A stretch of 64,000 nucleotides of DNA from Chryseobacterium aquaeductus (GTDB lineage: Bacteria; Bacteroidota; Bacteroidia; Flavobacteriales; Weeksellaceae): NCBI RefSeq assembly GCF_905175375.1, contig NZ_CAJIMS010000001.1:1922001-1986000 (forward strand). The letters run 5' to 3'. The position numbers were made by a program, and so were the translations under genes. The notes beneath the pieces were generated by a model. That model made no database searches, had not been told where the DNA came from, and worked only from the letters and a program-made list of their open reading frames with translations. Positions 18,050 to 28,084 of the stretch are shown one piece after another; within the stretch, counting starts at the first letter, position 1; each line of letters starts with the position of its first letter.

Positions 18050-18796
18050 ATGATGAAAAAAATATTTCTGACAGTCATGATTCTAATAACAGGATTTGCT
18101 AATGCTCAAAATGTAGGGATCAATTCGGACAATCCATTAATGACTTTTGATGTGAATGGTATCGCATCTACAGTTTCTACAGCCGACGGCATGAGAGCTC
18201 CAAGAATCACTCTCGCTCAACTGGATGCAAAAACAGGTTATAATTCTAATCATGTAGGAGCTTTGCTTTATGTAACCAGTCTTACAGGAGGTTCTACAGT
18301 TCCTGCTACAGCTCAGGTAACAACAATTGGTTATTACTATTTTGATGGATCAGCATGGCAATCTGTTGTTTCAAAATCTGGTTCTGCTGTCTTTATTGCA
18401 TCATTAGGAAGTGGTAACGGAAGTGCTACAGCGACTAGTGTCACTTCTGGTACATTTACAACAATACCTTTAAACTTAGTTAAGAATGTAGGTGGAGGAG
18501 TTTGGTCAAATAACATATATACTGTTCCGAGTTCCGGGACTTATTTAATAAAATCAAGTATAAGATTGGTTGACGGTAGCACAAGCAGAAATGTCTTTCA
18601 GGCAGTTCACACATCAAATGCTGATATTCCGGAAGGAATTTGGGATACAAATTCAGGAAACAGATGGACGATGCTTTATACCAGAGTTGCCTATTTCAAT
18701 AAAAATGATCAGTTAAGGCTGTATGTTTATTCTGATGGAGCAGCAGCAAATATTTCTGATGCTTCACTTAATATCGTTCTATTAAGCCAGAACTAA
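18050..18796 (+). CDS. Secreted protein with C1q/TNF-like C-terminal domain
   Basis: The protein is 248 aa from the first of two adjacent ATGs (18050, 18053). The frame is open for 60 nt upstream, but this start gives a signal peptide (MMKKIFLTVMILITGFANAQ). The mature N-terminus NVGINSDNPLMTFDVNG is the common Bacteroidota surface-protein head that begins a fibre or stalk. The C-terminal 110 residues (FTTIPLNLVKNVGGGVW, SSGTYLIKSSIRL, LYVYSDGAAANISDASLNIV) resemble a C1q-like jelly roll. A TATATTTG -7-like box lies at 18025-18032. It is likely exposed at the cell surface; ligand or function unknown. It converges on icmF through a shared hairpin. Confidence 0.72.
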   Translation: MMKKIFLTVMILITGFANAQNVGINSDNPLMTFDVNGIASTVSTADGMRAPRITLAQLDAKTGYNSNHVGALLYVTSLTGGSTVPATAQVTTIGYYYFDGSAWQSVVSKSGSAVFIASLGSGNGSATATSVTSGTFTTIPLNLVKNVGGGVWSNNIYTVPSSGTYLIKSSIRLVDGSTSRNVFQAVHTSNADIPEGIWDTNSGNRWTMLYTRVAYFNKNDQLRLYVYSDGAAANISDASLNIVLLSQN

Positions 18797-18850
18797 TTTA
18801 AAAGAATTTTTATTGTTTAAATTTTTTAAACTTAAAATTTCAGTAAAACA

Positions 18851-18880
18851 AAAACCTCAAAGAAATTTCCTTGAGGTTTT
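18851..18880. terminator. Terminator between convergent C1q-like gene and icmF
   Basis: Perfect 10-bp stem AAAACCTCAA / TTGAGGTTTT with a 10-nt loop. A-rich and T-rich flanks on both sides allow it to serve both strands. Confidence 0.7.
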
Positions 18881-18920
18881 TATTTTATATTATTTAAACG
18901 GTAGCTGAGCGAAGTCGAAG

Positions 18921-21900
18921 CTACATATTCCTTCTATACTTCCCACCCACTTCAAACAAAGCGTTGGTAATCTGTCCAAGCGAACAGTATTTCACGGCAT
19001 CCATCATTACATTGAATAAATTCTGCTGATTGATCGCCGCGTGTTGTAAAGTTTTCAGAGCAGCTTCTGATCTGTCTTCATTGGATTTCTGGAAATTATG
19101 AAGCGTTTCAATCTGAACCTGCTTTTCTTCCTCAGTCGAACGAATTACTTCTCCAGGACGAACCGTTGGCGAACCGTCTTTTCCAAGGAAAGTATTTACG
19201 CCGATGATTGGATATTCTCCTGTGTGCTTCAACCATTCGTAATGCATCGATTCTTCCTGGATTTTTGAACGTTGATACATCGTTTCCATTGCACCCAAAA
19301 CGCCACCTCTTTCCGTAATTCTATCGAATTCTGCATAAACAGCTTCTTCAACCAAATCCGTTAATTCTTCAATAATGAATGAACCTTGTAGCGGATTTTC
19401 ATTTTTCGCCAATCCTAATTCTTTATTGATAATCAACTGAATCGCCATTGCTCTTCTTACAGACTGCTCAGTCGGAGTTGTAATCGCCTCGTCATAAGCG
19501 TTTGTGTGCAATGAATTACAGTTATCGTAGATTGCATAAAGCGCCTGTAAAGTTGTTCTGATGTCATTAAAATCAATTTCCTGAGCGTGAAGCGAACGTC
19601 CTGAAGTTTGGATGTGATATTTCAACATCTGGCTTCTTTCGTCTGCACCGTATTTCAGTTTCATTGCTTTTGCCCAAACTCTTCTTGCCACACGTCCGAT
19701 CACAGAATATTCAGGGTCGATACCGTTGGAGAAGAAGAAAGATAAATTTGGAGCGAAATCATTGATATCCATTCCTCTGCTCAAATAATATTCAACATAC
19801 GTGAAACCATTTGCTAAAGTAAATGCCAACTGAGAAACCGGATTTGCACCAGCTTCTGCAATGTGATAACCTGAAATTGAAACCGAATAGAAATTTCTTA
19901 CTTTTTCTGTGATAAAATATTCCTGAACGTCACCCATCAATCTCAAGGCAAATTCAGTAGAGAAAATACAAGTATTCTGAGCTTGGTCTTCTTTTAAAAT
20001 ATCGGCCTGAACGGTACCACGAACGGTTGCGATTGTTTTAGCTTTAATTTCAGCATAAGCTTCTGCTGGAATCACTTCGTCTCCCGTTAAGCCTAATAAT
20101 TTTAAACCTAAACCGTTGTTGGAAGGAGGCAATTCTCCGTTATATTTTGGTCTTTCTAAACCTTTGTCGTCAAATTTTGCTTTTAAAGCTTTTTCAATAT
20201 TCGCTTCCAATTTGTGTTCAGCAATATATTTTTCAACATTTTGGTCGATTGCAGCATTCATAAAGAAAGCCAGCAACATCGGCGCAGGACCGTTGATCGT
20301 CATTGAAACCGAAGTCATTGCATTCACCAAATCAAAACCGGAATACAATTTTTTCGCATCATCTAACGTTGCAATTGATACTCCAGCATTTCCGATTTTA
20401 CCGTAAATATCCGGTGGTAAAGCTGGATCCTGACCGTATAAAGTTACAGAGTCAAACGCTGTTGACAGACGTTTTGCATCCATTTCCGCAGAAACGTAGT
20501 GGAATCTTCTGTTGGTTCTTTCAGGACCTCCTTCTCCGGCGAACATTCTTGTCGGGTCTTCACCAGTTCTTTTAAAAGGATAAATTCCGGCTGTGTAAGG
20601 AAATCCTCCCGGAAGGTTCTCCTGACCTTTCCATTTAATCAAATCACCCCAATCTGTATATTTTGGTAAAGAGATTTTTGGAATTTTTAAATGTGATAAA
20701 GATTCTGTTGAGGTTTCAACTTTAATTTCTTTTCCACGAACGAAATAAGAATAAAACTCAGCCTTGAAAGCCTGTTTTGTATCTTCCCAATTGTTCAGGA
20801 AGTCAATATTTTCCTGTTGAAGGTCTTTTTCTGCTTTCTGATATTCTGTATCCAAAGTTTCATTAGAAAGGAATTTTTTAACGCCTTCAATATGATACAT
20901 TTTTCTTGCTAACTCAGCCTGTTTTTCTACATTGGCGTCGTAAATTCTATTATTTTCTACAATTTCCGATAAGTAACGAACTCTTTTTGGAGGAATGATC
21001 GTAATATCTTCAGAAACTTCCTGTTCAACAAAGCCTTGCAAGTTTAAATCAGAATATTTAGCATTAACTTTTTCGATTAATCTATTGTATAACTCTGTCG
21101 TTCCGTGGTCGTTGAATTGGGAAGCTTTTGTTGCATAAACCGGCATGTCATCTAACGGACTTTCCCACAACAAATGGTTTCTTTGGAACTGCTTTCTAAC
21201 GGCTTGAAGCGCATCTAGAGCGCCACGCTTGTCAGATTTATTTAAAGCAACCAGATCTGCGTAATCCAACATATCGATTTTCTCCAACTGCGTTGAAGCA
21301 CCGTATTCAGGAGTCATCACATACATTGAAACATCTGCAAAATCTGAAACTTCAGAACCAGATTGTCCGATACCCGAAGTTTCCAGAATGATGACATCAG
21401 GATGAGCCAATTTCAACACATTTAAAGCTGAATGAATGAAAGGCGAAACAGAAACGTTGTTTTCTCTTGTCGCCATAGAACGCATATAAACTCGTGGATC
21501 ATTAATCGCGTTCATACGGATTCTGTCTCCCAAAAGCGCACCTCCCGTTTTCTTTTTTGAAGGGTCAATGGAGATGATCGCAATTTTTTTATCTGTGTTG
21601 GAACGTAAGAAACGTCTTACCAATTCATCTGTCAAAGAAGATTTTCCTGCGCCACCAGTTCCTGTGATACCGATGATTGGAATATTTAAATCTTTTGATT
21701 TTTCGTCAATGGCTTTTACCAAATCAGGTTTTTCGTCTGAAAAGTTTTCAACCGCAGAAATAATCATAGCAATGCTTGTAGAATTTTCAAAACTGATTGA
21801 ATCTAAATCTTCTACCGACACATCTTTTCCAGTCGCAAAATCTGATTTTTTCACCAGATCATCAATCATTCCTTGTAAACCAAGTTCACGGCCGTCATCC

Positions 21901-22268
21901 GGAGAATAAATTCTGTCAATTCCGTAAGACATAATGTCTTCGATTTCCTCAGGCAGGATGACACCGCCACCGCCACCAAAAATCTTGATTTGCGGAGAGT
22001 TTTTCTCTCTCAAAAGGTCGTAAATGTATTTAAAATATTCGTTGTGACCACCTTGATAAGAGGTTAGAGCAATCGCATTCGCATCTTCCTGAATCGCTGT
22101 GTTTACTACTTCTTCAGCAGATTTGTCGTGGCCAAGGTGGATAACTTCGCATCCTGTTCCCTGGATCACACGGCGCATAATATTGATGGCGGCATCGTGC
22201 CCGTCGAATAATGAAGCTGCGGTTACAATTCTTACTTTGTTTACTGGCGTATATTTTTGGTTTTCCAT
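18921..22268 (-). CDS. icmF: Fused isobutyryl-CoA mutase IcmF (B12 domain, G-protein chaperone, mutase)
   Basis: A 1115-aa adenosylcobalamin-dependent acyl-CoA mutase. Domain order is that of IcmF: cobalamin-binding domain at about 10-150 ([13 protein letters not shown]; Asp22-x-His24 is the lower-ligand motif), a MeaI-type GTPase chaperone at about 190-420 (P-loop [13 protein letters not shown], then IIETSGIGQ-like and NKSDKRG G-motifs), a linker, and the radical mutase barrel at about 540-1115 ([28 protein letters not shown]). The Phe in YPFKR, where methylmalonyl-CoA mutase has Tyr, points to isobutyryl-CoA/n-butyryl-CoA or related branched substrates rather than methylmalonyl-CoA. The start is the ATG at 22268. 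It is transcribed alone. Confidence 0.92.
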   Translation of the reverse strand: MENQKYTPVNKVRIVTAASLFDGHDAAINIMRRVIQGTGCEVIHLGHDKSAEEVVNTAIQEDANAIALTSYQGGHNEYFKYIYDLLREKNSPQIKIFGGGGGVILPEEIEDIMSYGIDRIYSPDDGRELGLQGMIDDLVKKSDFATGKDVSVEDLDSISFENSTSIAMIISAVENFSDEKPDLVKAIDEKSKDLNIPIIGITGTGGAGKSSLTDELVRRFLRSNTDKKIAIISIDPSKKKTGGALLGDRIRMNAINDPRVYMRSMATRENNVSVSPFIHSALNVLKLAHPDVIILETSGIGQSGSEVSDFADVSMYVMTPEYGASTQLEKIDMLDYADLVALNKSDKRGALDALQAVRKQFQRNHLLWESPLDDMPVYATKASQFNDHGTTELYNRLIEKVNAKYSDLNLQGFVEQEVSEDITIIPPKRVRYLSEIVENNRIYDANVEKQAELARKMYHIEGVKKFLSNETLDTEYQKAEKDLQQENIDFLNNWEDTKQAFKAEFYSYFVRGKEIKVETSTESLSHLKIPKISLPKYTDWGDLIKWKGQENLPGGFPYTAGIYPFKRTGEDPTRMFAGEGGPERTNRRFHYVSAEMDAKRLSTAFDSVTLYGQDPALPPDIYGKIGNAGVSIATLDDAKKLYSGFDLVNAMTSVSMTINGPAPMLLAFFMNAAIDQNVEKYIAEHKLEANIEKALKAKFDDKGLERPKYNGELPPSNNGLGLKLLGLTGDEVIPAEAYAEIKAKTIATVRGTVQADILKEDQAQNTCIFSTEFALRLMGDVQEYFITEKVRNFYSVSISGYHIAEAGANPVSQLAFTLANGFTYVEYYLSRGMDINDFAPNLSFFFSNGIDPEYSVIGRVARRVWAKAMKLKYGADERSQMLKYHIQTSGRSLHAQEIDFNDIRTTLQALYAIYDNCNSLHTNAYDEAITTPTEQSVRRAMAIQLIINKELGLAKNENPLQGSFIIEELTDLVEEAVYAEFDRITERGGVLGAMETMYQRSKIQEESMHYEWLKHTGEYPIIGVNTFLGKDGSPTVRPGEVIRSTEEEKQVQIETLHNFQKSNEDRSEAALKTLQHAAINQQNLFNVMMDAVKYCSLGQITNALFEVGGKYRRNM

Positions 22269-22432
22269 AAAAAATTACAAAATTTCTGAATCCCTAATAT
22301 AACAAAAAAATGAAGATTGGGTTTTTTAATTTAATCTTTTGGATTTCAGTTATTTGTGATTTTGCTGTATTTTATTTTTTTACTATTAACTAACGTTTGT
22401 TCTGCTTTGTATTTTGAGAGGTGTAATTTTCT

Positions 22433-22459
22433 TTGATGAATTTAAATTTTCTATTTTTG
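22433..22459 (+). promoter_or_regulatory. Probable promoter of the small membrane protein gene
   Basis: TTG at 22433-22435, 16 bp, then TATTTTTG at 22452-22459 followed by CAC. The spacer is shorter than the usual 19 bp. Confidence 0.45.
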
Positions 22460-22475
22460 CACTATAAAATTTAGA

Positions 22476-22808
22476 ATGAAAAGAGCATTGATCTACTTCG
22501 GATTGGGAACAGGGATTAGTTTTTTAATTAATTTTCTCTTTATTGATGAGGAAAATATAGGCCTTGAATTATACTATGCAATTGCCTTTGGTATTGCATG
22601 GGGACTGGCTTATTTTCTTGATAATCCTAAGTTTTCTTTGTTTCAGAAAATGGGTTCGTCTTTTGGTGTGATGGTGCTCTTGGTAATTTTTGGCGCTCTG
22701 GTTTTCAATCTTGAACTGGCTATCCCCTCAATTCTTAAATTCTCAACTGTTTTTGTAGCTTATTATCTTATTGCGAGTTTCAGAGCGAGTAAAACGCTCC
22801 GCAATTAA
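22476..22808 (+). CDS. Small integral membrane protein, unknown function
   Basis: A 110-aa hydrophobic protein with four predicted transmembrane segments (about 4-22, 31-47, 57-76 and 81-98) and a short basic C-terminal tail (FRASKTLRN). The start codon lies 16 bp after a -7-like box. There is no recognisable family motif, and neighbouring genes are on the other strand, so context gives no clue. Confidence 0.65.
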   Translation: MKRALIYFGLGTGISFLINFLFIDEENIGLELYYAIAFGIAWGLAYFLDNPKFSLFQKMGSSFGVMVLLVIFGALVFNLELAIPSILKFSTVFVAYYLIASFRASKTLRN

Positions 22809-23007
22809 ACATCTAATAGGTTGTGTATTAATAGCGAGCTCATAATGTTTTAAAACCAAAAAATAAAATAATCAGTAATATTACAATTGTTCATGCTTTT
22901 TAAGTTAATAAAAAAGTTTTGTACTGAATTATTTTTATTAGCTGTTTTTAATAGGCGATAATCTTGTGTTTTACCTTTAACAGTATAACTTTATTATGCT
23001 TTCAAAA

Positions 23008-24258
23008 TTATTCCTTTATAAATTTTTCTGAATAAGAATTTCCTTCCACAGTATATATAACAAAATAATTTCCAGGGTTTAAGTCTTTTATGGAAATTAA
23101 ATATTCATCATTTTTAAAAATTATTTTGCAGTCTTTTTTTCTTCCGCTAATGTCAATGATTTCCAGATGAGATATTTTTTTGTGTGATTTGATTTTCAAA
23201 ATATCTTTCGCAGGAATTGGGTATATTTTCGAAATAGGCTTTTGAGCTTCTGCTGTTTCCAGCGAGCCAACATTTACTTTTTTAATTTTAGTCGTTGATC
23301 TTCCGCATGTATTTGTAGTAAACTTTACGTTGTAAATTCCATCGGCGTTATATGTATGCAAAGGGTTCTCTGCGTTCGATTCGATGCCGTCTCCGAATTC
23401 CCAGTGAAAAGTTGTTGCATTGGAAGATTGGTTTGTAAACTGTACGCTATGGGCATTTGTAAATTGATAATTAAACTTTGTATTGATATCATGAGCATTT
23501 ATATACCAAACGTCCATGTTTTGATAAACCACGTTTTTTACTGCATTTCTTACAATGTCGGCTTCAGAATGAGGAAGATTTCCATTGAAGCTAGCTGTGG
23601 TGGGATCTTTTTTAAATATAGTAGTGTAAAAAGTATATGCCGCAATCATAGAGCCCAAATAATTAGGATGTGACCCATCACTTTCATATAGTTCTAATGA
23701 AGGATATTGCGTGCGTATATATCTCCAGACCTTGCCTACTGGTGAAACCATACTTTCATTATCCAATGCAGCCTGCATGTATCGTTCATACAGCTTATCA
23801 TCCATACCTTCGTACGTGCAGAGGTAAGATCCAGGAGTGCAGTTTTGCGTGTCTCCGTTTTTTCTTCCCCACGTCATGTAAAATATCACATTTCCGCAAA
23901 GATTACTGTTGATTATATTGTTTGCCAGCTGTTCCGCATATGGAAAAAATTGTGAGTTAACAAATGATGTGGAAAAAGCAGGTATCTGACTTTGCTCTTG
24001 CAGCACAACATAATTCCAGTATCCATTATTAATAGTATTTAAAACCACATTGTCAGCCGCATGATTTTGTAATGTAGATCCGCCTGGAGTATAACTTTGG
24101 AAATTGAGAATGTCGCCGGTGGTATTTGCGATATCGCTGATAAGTTGCGGTAGATTATTTTGCCCTGTATAGCTATTTCCAATAAAATAAACATTCTTTG
24201 TAACTTGCCCGAAATTTAGTGAGGTAATTAGTATAAATAAAAAGTATAATTTTTTCAT
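23008..24258 (-). CDS. T9SS-secreted SGNH-type hydrolase with PKD domain
   Basis: A 416-aa protein with a signal peptide (about 1-17, ending LNFGQ). Residues 20-245 form an SGNH-like esterase domain: GNSYTG carries the nucleophile Ser (block I), and DGSHPN near residue 195 carries the Asp/His pair (block V). A PKD domain follows at about 265-330 (VQFTNQSSNATTFHWEFGDG; HTYNADGIYNVKF). The last 75 residues are a type A T9SS sorting domain (KIYPIPAKDILKIKS; IIDISGRKK; LNPGNYFVIY), so the enzyme is exported and attached to or released from the cell surface. The substrate is probably an acetylated polysaccharide or an ester; not deducible. Monocistronic. Confidence 0.8.
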   Translation of the reverse strand: MKKLYFLFILITSLNFGQVTKNVYFIGNSYTGQNNLPQLISDIANTTGDILNFQSYTPGGSTLQNHAADNVVLNTINNGYWNYVVLQEQSQIPAFSTSFVNSQFFPYAEQLANNIINSNLCGNVIFYMTWGRKNGDTQNCTPGSYLCTYEGMDDKLYERYMQAALDNESMVSPVGKVWRYIRTQYPSLELYESDGSHPNYLGSMIAAYTFYTTIFKKDPTTASFNGNLPHSEADIVRNAVKNVVYQNMDVWYINAHDINTKFNYQFTNAHSVQFTNQSSNATTFHWEFGDGIESNAENPLHTYNADGIYNVKFTTNTCGRSTTKIKKVNVGSLETAEAQKPISKIYPIPAKDILKIKSHKKISHLEIIDISGRKKDCKIIFKNDEYLISIKDLNPGNYFVIYTVEGNSYSEKFIKE

Positions 24259-24404
24259 CTTATGATTGTTTGTTACAAATTTATAAAAATATTAATTATC
24301 AAACCAGTTGTACATTTTAAATAATACTAACTTTTAAGTTATTGATATTTCGGTTGAAATATACTTTGTTGATAAATTGCACAACGGTTAGAGCTGTTAT
24401 TTTA

Positions 24405-24832
24405 ACCTGAGTTCGGTTTAAGCAAAGTTTAAGAATAATTGACCATCATTTACTTTTGTCAAGTTTAATGATGGTTTTTTTTGGAAGAAACAATAAGAAG
24501 TTAAGCTTCCTAAAATATTCATCATAAATTTGCTAACACTTCTGTGGCGAGTATGTTCCACTTGACAATGGTTCTTTAATTCATCGTTGATCGTTTCTAT
24601 AATGGCTCGTTTACGGAGTAAAATCTTGTCTTCCATTTTTATTATATGATTTTTCATATTCTTACGAAGTTTGGTGAAAAGCTGGATTTTATCAACAAAA
24701 AGCATTTGTTCACATTTATATATTTTTTTAATGAATTCACGATTTAAAAATTCCCAAAGAGCCTGGGAAAGATATCCTTTGTCAGCAAAGAGTTTTCCAA
24801 AAAGCTTCTTTGCTTTGTTTTAAATGATTAAC
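24405..24832 (-). mobile_element. IS982-family element remnant
   Basis: One end of an IS982-type element is preserved: ACCTGAGTTCGG at about 24405 fits the family's terminal inverted repeat. It is followed by the 3' third of the transposase. The other end and the N-terminal two thirds are missing before rplM, so the element is dead. Confidence 0.65.
24418..24819 (-). pseudogene. IS982-family transposase, C-terminal fragment
   Basis: The open frame begins after an in-frame stop near 24820 and encodes KKLFGKLFADKGYLSQALWE, then KIQLFTKLRKNMKN, LLRKRAIIETINDELKN and HTRHRSVSKFMMNILGS. These are the conserved C-terminal blocks of IS982 transposases, including the catalytic Glu in RAIIETINDELK. 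About 170 N-terminal residues with the first two Asp of the DDE triad are absent. A Met-initiated frame starts at 24705, but it is not a real start. Confidence 0.8.
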
Positions 24833-24874
24833 TGCAAGATTATCATATTGTTATTTATTAAATCCAAATATGTT

Positions 24875-24904
24875 TTCGCATTCTAAAAATAATGTTTACC
24901 TTTG
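24875..24904 (+). promoter_or_regulatory. Promoter of the rplM-rpsI operon
   Basis: TACCTTTG at 24897-24904 followed by GCAC, with TTC 19 bp upstream (24875-24877), the same arrangement as in front of guaB. It gives a leader of about 40 nt. Confidence 0.6.
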
Positions 24905-24949
24905 CACACCCTTATGGGGAAAATTATGTTTAATCTTTAACTAAAACGT

Positions 24950-25405
24950 GTGAATACATTAAGTTACAAAACTGTTTCAGCGAACAAAGCTACTGCAAAT
25001 AAAGAATGGGTTGTGGTAGACGCTGAAGGACAACCGTTAGGAAGACTAGCTTCTAAGGTTGCAAAGATTTTGAGAGGTAAGCACAAAGCAAACTTTACAC
25101 CTCACGTAGATTGTGGTGATAATGTTATTGTTTTGAATGCTGGGAAAGTTACACTTTCCGGAACCAAGTGGGAAGACAAGACTTACATTTGGCATACAGG
25201 TTATCCTGGAGGTCAAAAGTCTATGACAGCTACTGAACTTCTAAAAAAAGATTCTTTAAAAGTGTTGGAAAAATCTGTAAAAGGTATGCTTCCAAAAACT
25301 AAATTAGGATCTGCATTGTTCAAAAACCTTTATTTATATGAAGGAACTGAGCATAAGCATGAAGCTCAACAGCCTAAAACACTTAATATTAACGAATTTA
25401 AATAA
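24950..25405 (+). CDS. rplM: 50S ribosomal protein L13
   Basis: A 151-aa ribosomal protein placed early in 50S assembly. [22 protein letters not shown], then [16 protein letters not shown] and HTGYPGG are L13 hallmarks. Translation starts at GTG (24950); there is no in-frame ATG at this position, and the N-terminus [13 protein letters not shown] agrees with Flavobacteriia L13. It is followed 5 bp later by rpsI, the universally conserved partner. Confidence 0.96.
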   Translation: MNTLSYKTVSANKATANKEWVVVDAEGQPLGRLASKVAKILRGKHKANFTPHVDCGDNVIVLNAGKVTLSGTKWEDKTYIWHTGYPGGQKSMTATELLKKDSLKVLEKSVKGMLPKTKLGSALFKNLYLYEGTEHKHEAQQPKTLNINEFK

Positions 25406-25410
25406 TTAAT

Positions 25411-25797
25411 ATGTCTATAATTCATAAAATTGGAAGAAGAAAGACTTCTGTAGCAAGAGTTTATGTAAAGCCAGGTTCTGGTATCATTACAGTAAACCGT
25501 AAAGACGCTAAAGAATATTTCTCTACAGACGTAATGGTTTATAAATTAAATCAGCCGTTTATCCTTTCTGAGACTGTAGGTCAGTATGATGTTACCGTAA
25601 ATGTTTTCGGTGGTGGTAATACAGGTCAGGCAGAAGCGATCAGATTAGGTATTTCTAGAGCTCTTTGCGAGATTAATGCTGAGTACAGATTAGCATTGAA
25701 GCCTGCAGGTTTACTTACAAGAGATGCAAGAATGGTAGAAAGAAAGAAACCAGGTCAGAAAAAAGCAAGAAAGAGATTCCAGTTCTCAAAACGTTAA
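25411..25797 (+). CDS. rpsI: 30S ribosomal protein S9
   Basis: A 128-aa protein of the small-subunit head. It starts [20 protein letters not shown] and ends with the basic tail [12 protein letters not shown], whose last Arg contacts the P-site t[19 protein letters not shown] is diagnostic. It is co-transcribed with rplM (5-bp gap). Confidence 0.97.
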   Translation: MSIIHKIGRRKTSVARVYVKPGSGIITVNRKDAKEYFSTDVMVYKLNQPFILSETVGQYDVTVNVFGGGNTGQAEAIRLGISRALCEINAEYRLALKPAGLLTRDARMVERKKPGQKKARKRFQFSKR

Positions 25798-25825
25798 GAA
25801 TTGCTGTAAGCTTAAAGCAATATGC

Positions 25826-25859
25826 AATAAGCTTTTTGAAAAACTTATTAAATTTTTTT
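25826..25859 (+). terminator. Probable terminator after rpsI
   Basis: Near-palindrome AATAAGCTTTTTGAAAAACTTATT followed by a T tract; it would separate rplM-rpsI from rpsB. The rest of the 203-bp gap holds short copies of AAGCTTAAAGC and no gene. Confidence 0.5.
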
Positions 25860-26000
25860 ATCCGCTTGAAAGCTTAAAGCTTACTGCCTAAAGCCCAAAG
25901 CAAAAATTGCCCGTTACGTTTAGCATCCAAACACTTCTCCCATCTAAAGAAGTTGTTGATTGTTTAAGAAACGGAAAGTAAACTAACAAAAAAAGAAAAC

Positions 26001-26768
26001 ATGGCAAAAGCAAATGTAAAAGACCTTCTAGAGGCTGGTGTACACTTCGGTCACATGACTAGAAAGTGGAATCCAAATATGGCTCCGTACATTTTTATGG
26101 AGAAAAATGGTATTCACATTGTAGACTTACATAAAACAGCTGTTAAATTAGACGAAGCGTGCAGCGCTTTAGAAAAATTAACTTCTGCAGGTAAAAAAGT
26201 TCTTTTCGTAGCTACTAAAAAGCAAGCGAAAGAAGTGGTTGCAAAACACGCTTCAGAACTTAATATGCCTTATATCACAGAAAGATGGCCAGGAGGAATG
26301 TTAACAAACTTTGTTACAATCAGAAAGGCTGTAAAGAAAATGAACTCTATCGACAAAATGAAAAAAGACGGTACGTTCGAAACTTTATCTAAAAAAGAAA
26401 GATTACAAGTTGACAGACAAAGAGCTAATTTAGAGAAAAACTTAGGTTCTATCTCTGACATGGTACGTCTTCCTTCTGCGATCTTCGTTGTAGATATCAT
26501 GAGAGAACACATCGCTGTAACTGAAGCTAAGAAATTAGGTATTCCAGTTTTCGGTATTGTTGATACAAACTCTGACCCAAGAAAAGTAGACTTCGTTATC
26601 CCAGGAAACGATGATGCTTCAAAATCTATTGATATGATCTTAAACGTAGTTTCAGATTCTATCAAAGAAGGTCAGTCTCAGAGAAAAGCTGATAAAGAAA
26701 AATCTAAAGAAGAAGGAGAAGTAGTATCTGCTGATAAAGATGCAGATTTCGACGCTGCTGCTGAATAA
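26001..26768 (+). CDS. rpsB: 30S ribosomal protein S2
   Basis: A 255-aa small-subunit protein. VHFGHMTRKWNPNMAPYIF, then ATKKQAKEV, RWPGGMLTN and GIVDTNSDP are S2 signatures. An acidic extension (SKEEGEVVSADKDADFDAAAE) forms the C-terminus, as in other Flavobacteriia. In most bacteria tsf follows directly; here a terminator and minus-strand lipoprotein genes follow, and tsf lies 14 kb away. Confidence 0.97.
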   Translation: MAKANVKDLLEAGVHFGHMTRKWNPNMAPYIFMEKNGIHIVDLHKTAVKLDEACSALEKLTSAGKKVLFVATKKQAKEVVAKHASELNMPYITERWPGGMLTNFVTIRKAVKKMNSIDKMKKDGTFETLSKKERLQVDRQRANLEKNLGSISDMVRLPSAIFVVDIMREHIAVTEAKKLGIPVFGIVDTNSDPRKVDFVIPGNDDASKSIDMILNVVSDSIKEGQSQRKADKEKSKEEGEVVSADKDADFDAAAE

Positions 26769-26794
26769 TTGAAGATTTTATCTTTAAAATAAAG

Positions 26795-26826
26795 AAAATC
26801 CGCTAAACTTGTTTAGCGGATTTTTT
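26795..26826 (+). terminator. Intrinsic terminator of rpsB
   Basis: Perfect 14-bp stem AAAATCCGCTAAAC / GTTTAGCGGATTTT with a 2-nt loop and a T tract, 26 bp after the stop. Confidence 0.9.
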
Positions 26827-26927
26827 ATTGTCAATGGCAATTTTTTTTGTTTAATACAGAATTATGAATCTCGCATACTGAAACACTCAAGTTTCATGAT
26901 TCTGCTAATTCAATTATACTCGGTCAA

Positions 26928-27338
26928 TTAGTCTGAAAGCTTCACAGAATAAGCATTCGTAATATATTTAGATGTCTGATAAGAAGATTTACAAACCATC
27001 CCCGACAATCTGTATGTTTGGTTTTTGGGGATCATCACAGAGCCAATTTTTCCAACTGCGATGGGAATTTTTTTATAATAACTGTTACCGCCGGAAACCG
27101 TGATAACTATATTACAACGAGAAGTGTTCTCAATAGTAATTGCTGTTTTCGGATTTTCAGGGGAAACATCATTTAAAAGATAATTTAGTACCTCTGCAGT
27201 TTCAAATTTATATGTTTTCATAACTTCATGGTATTCTTTGTCTGAAGTTGATGAACTTGCGGTGGGATAATTATTGTGCGTAGTATTACAATGTCCCAAA
27301 AGCAATATAATCCCAAAACACGTCAGAAGTTTTCTCAT
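26928..27338 (-). CDS. Lipoprotein, short member of a DUF6759-like family
   Basis: A 136-aa lipoprotein (signal ending LLLGHC, Cys17). The mature part matches the C-terminal module shared by three other proteins in this window: a helix EVLNYLLND, ITIENTSRCNIVITVSGG, a KKIPIAVGK-type strand, IPKNQTYRLSGMVC and a final strand. It lacks the N-terminal FLxxxPxDPR module of its relatives. It lies 1 bp downstream of the next gene and is surely co-transcribed with it. The family name is my recollection of Chryseobacterium annotation; function is unknown. Confidence 0.65.
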   Translation of the reverse strand: MRKLLTCFGIILLLGHCNTTHNNYPTASSSTSDKEYHEVMKTYKFETAEVLNYLLNDVSPENPKTAITIENTSRCNIVITVSGGNSYYKKIPIAVGKIGSVMIPKNQTYRLSGMVCKSSYQTSKYITNAYSVKLSD

Positions 27339-27339
27339 A

Positions 27340-28068
27340 TTAACTTTTCTTTTTTGCCTGTTTCTTTTTTGCTAAAATAGTTTTTTTTGTCGAAGATTTA
27401 TTGTTTATATCCCTATCTATTTTATTTAAAGCTAATTTTTCATTTTCATCAAATCTTTTGTACTCAGGATTTGTAAGGATGATCTGTATGTTTTTAGTAA
27501 TCTGCTTTTGCGAATCATATCTCACATCACAAATATTTCCAGAGATAGAATATAAATCTTTATCTACTATTATAAAATTCTCGTTATGTGAAGCAACAGC
27601 CAGATTATAAAATTTTTTTCCGCTGATGTTTAAAACTAAATTGCAGTCAGAATTGTTTCTGAACAAAAGAATTGCTTCTTTACTGTTGATATCTTCACTA
27701 AACATTGCATTCAGCAGTTTTACTGTTTTATCTTTATGTTCAGAAGATGTTTCTGCTGTAAGTTTTTTAAACTCCTCAGAATCTCTTGAGAGTGAGTTTT
27801 TACTGAAATTTTGTGGAATATCAGAGATGATCGGTCGTACTTCCATTGGCTTTGCGTTGGCGGCGCCTTTCGTCCATTCCTTGTTTTTGAGAGCAATCAG
27901 CTTAGATTGTAAAATACGTTTTTTAGGATCCTCAGGATGTGTTTTTGTCAGATATTCTTCGATCTCTTTAATATTTGTGTTTTTTAAAATATCGTCATGG
28001 CTATTCGTTTGAGTTGAGCATGACAAAGTGAGAGTGAAGAATAAAATGATGAGGGAATTTTTTTTCAT
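27340..28068 (-). CDS. Lipoprotein, DUF6759-like family
   Basis: A 242-aa lipoprotein (signal ending FTLTLSC, Cys17). The N-terminal module is EIEEYLTKTHPEDPKKRILQSKLIA. The C-terminal module is LLNAMFSEDINSKEAILLFRN, then SDCNLVLNISGKKFYNLAV and DLYSISGNICDVRYDSQKQI. The tail is Lys-rich (KKTILAKKKQAKKKS). It is first in a two-gene operon, 16 bp after trmB on the same strand. The same two modules occur in the genes at 28858 and 41526, so the family is expanded locally. Function unknown. Confidence 0.68.
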   Translation of the reverse strand: MKKNSLIILFFTLTLSCSTQTNSHDDILKNTNIKEIEEYLTKTHPEDPKKRILQSKLIALKNKEWTKGAANAKPMEVRPIISDIPQNFSKNSLSRDSEEFKKLTAETSSEHKDKTVKLLNAMFSEDINSKEAILLFRNNSDCNLVLNISGKKFYNLAVASHNENFIIVDKDLYSISGNICDVRYDSQKQITKNIQIILTNPEYKRFDENEKLALNKIDRDINNKSSTKKTILAKKKQAKKKS

Positions 28069-28084
28069 AAAGTTATTTTTGTTT

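Noticed and set aside
25798..26000. A structured riboswitch-like leader in front of rpsB
   Set aside because: Apart from a terminator-like palindrome and short AAGCTTAAAGC copies I see no defined aptamer or S2-binding structure. It cannot be supported without folding and comparison.
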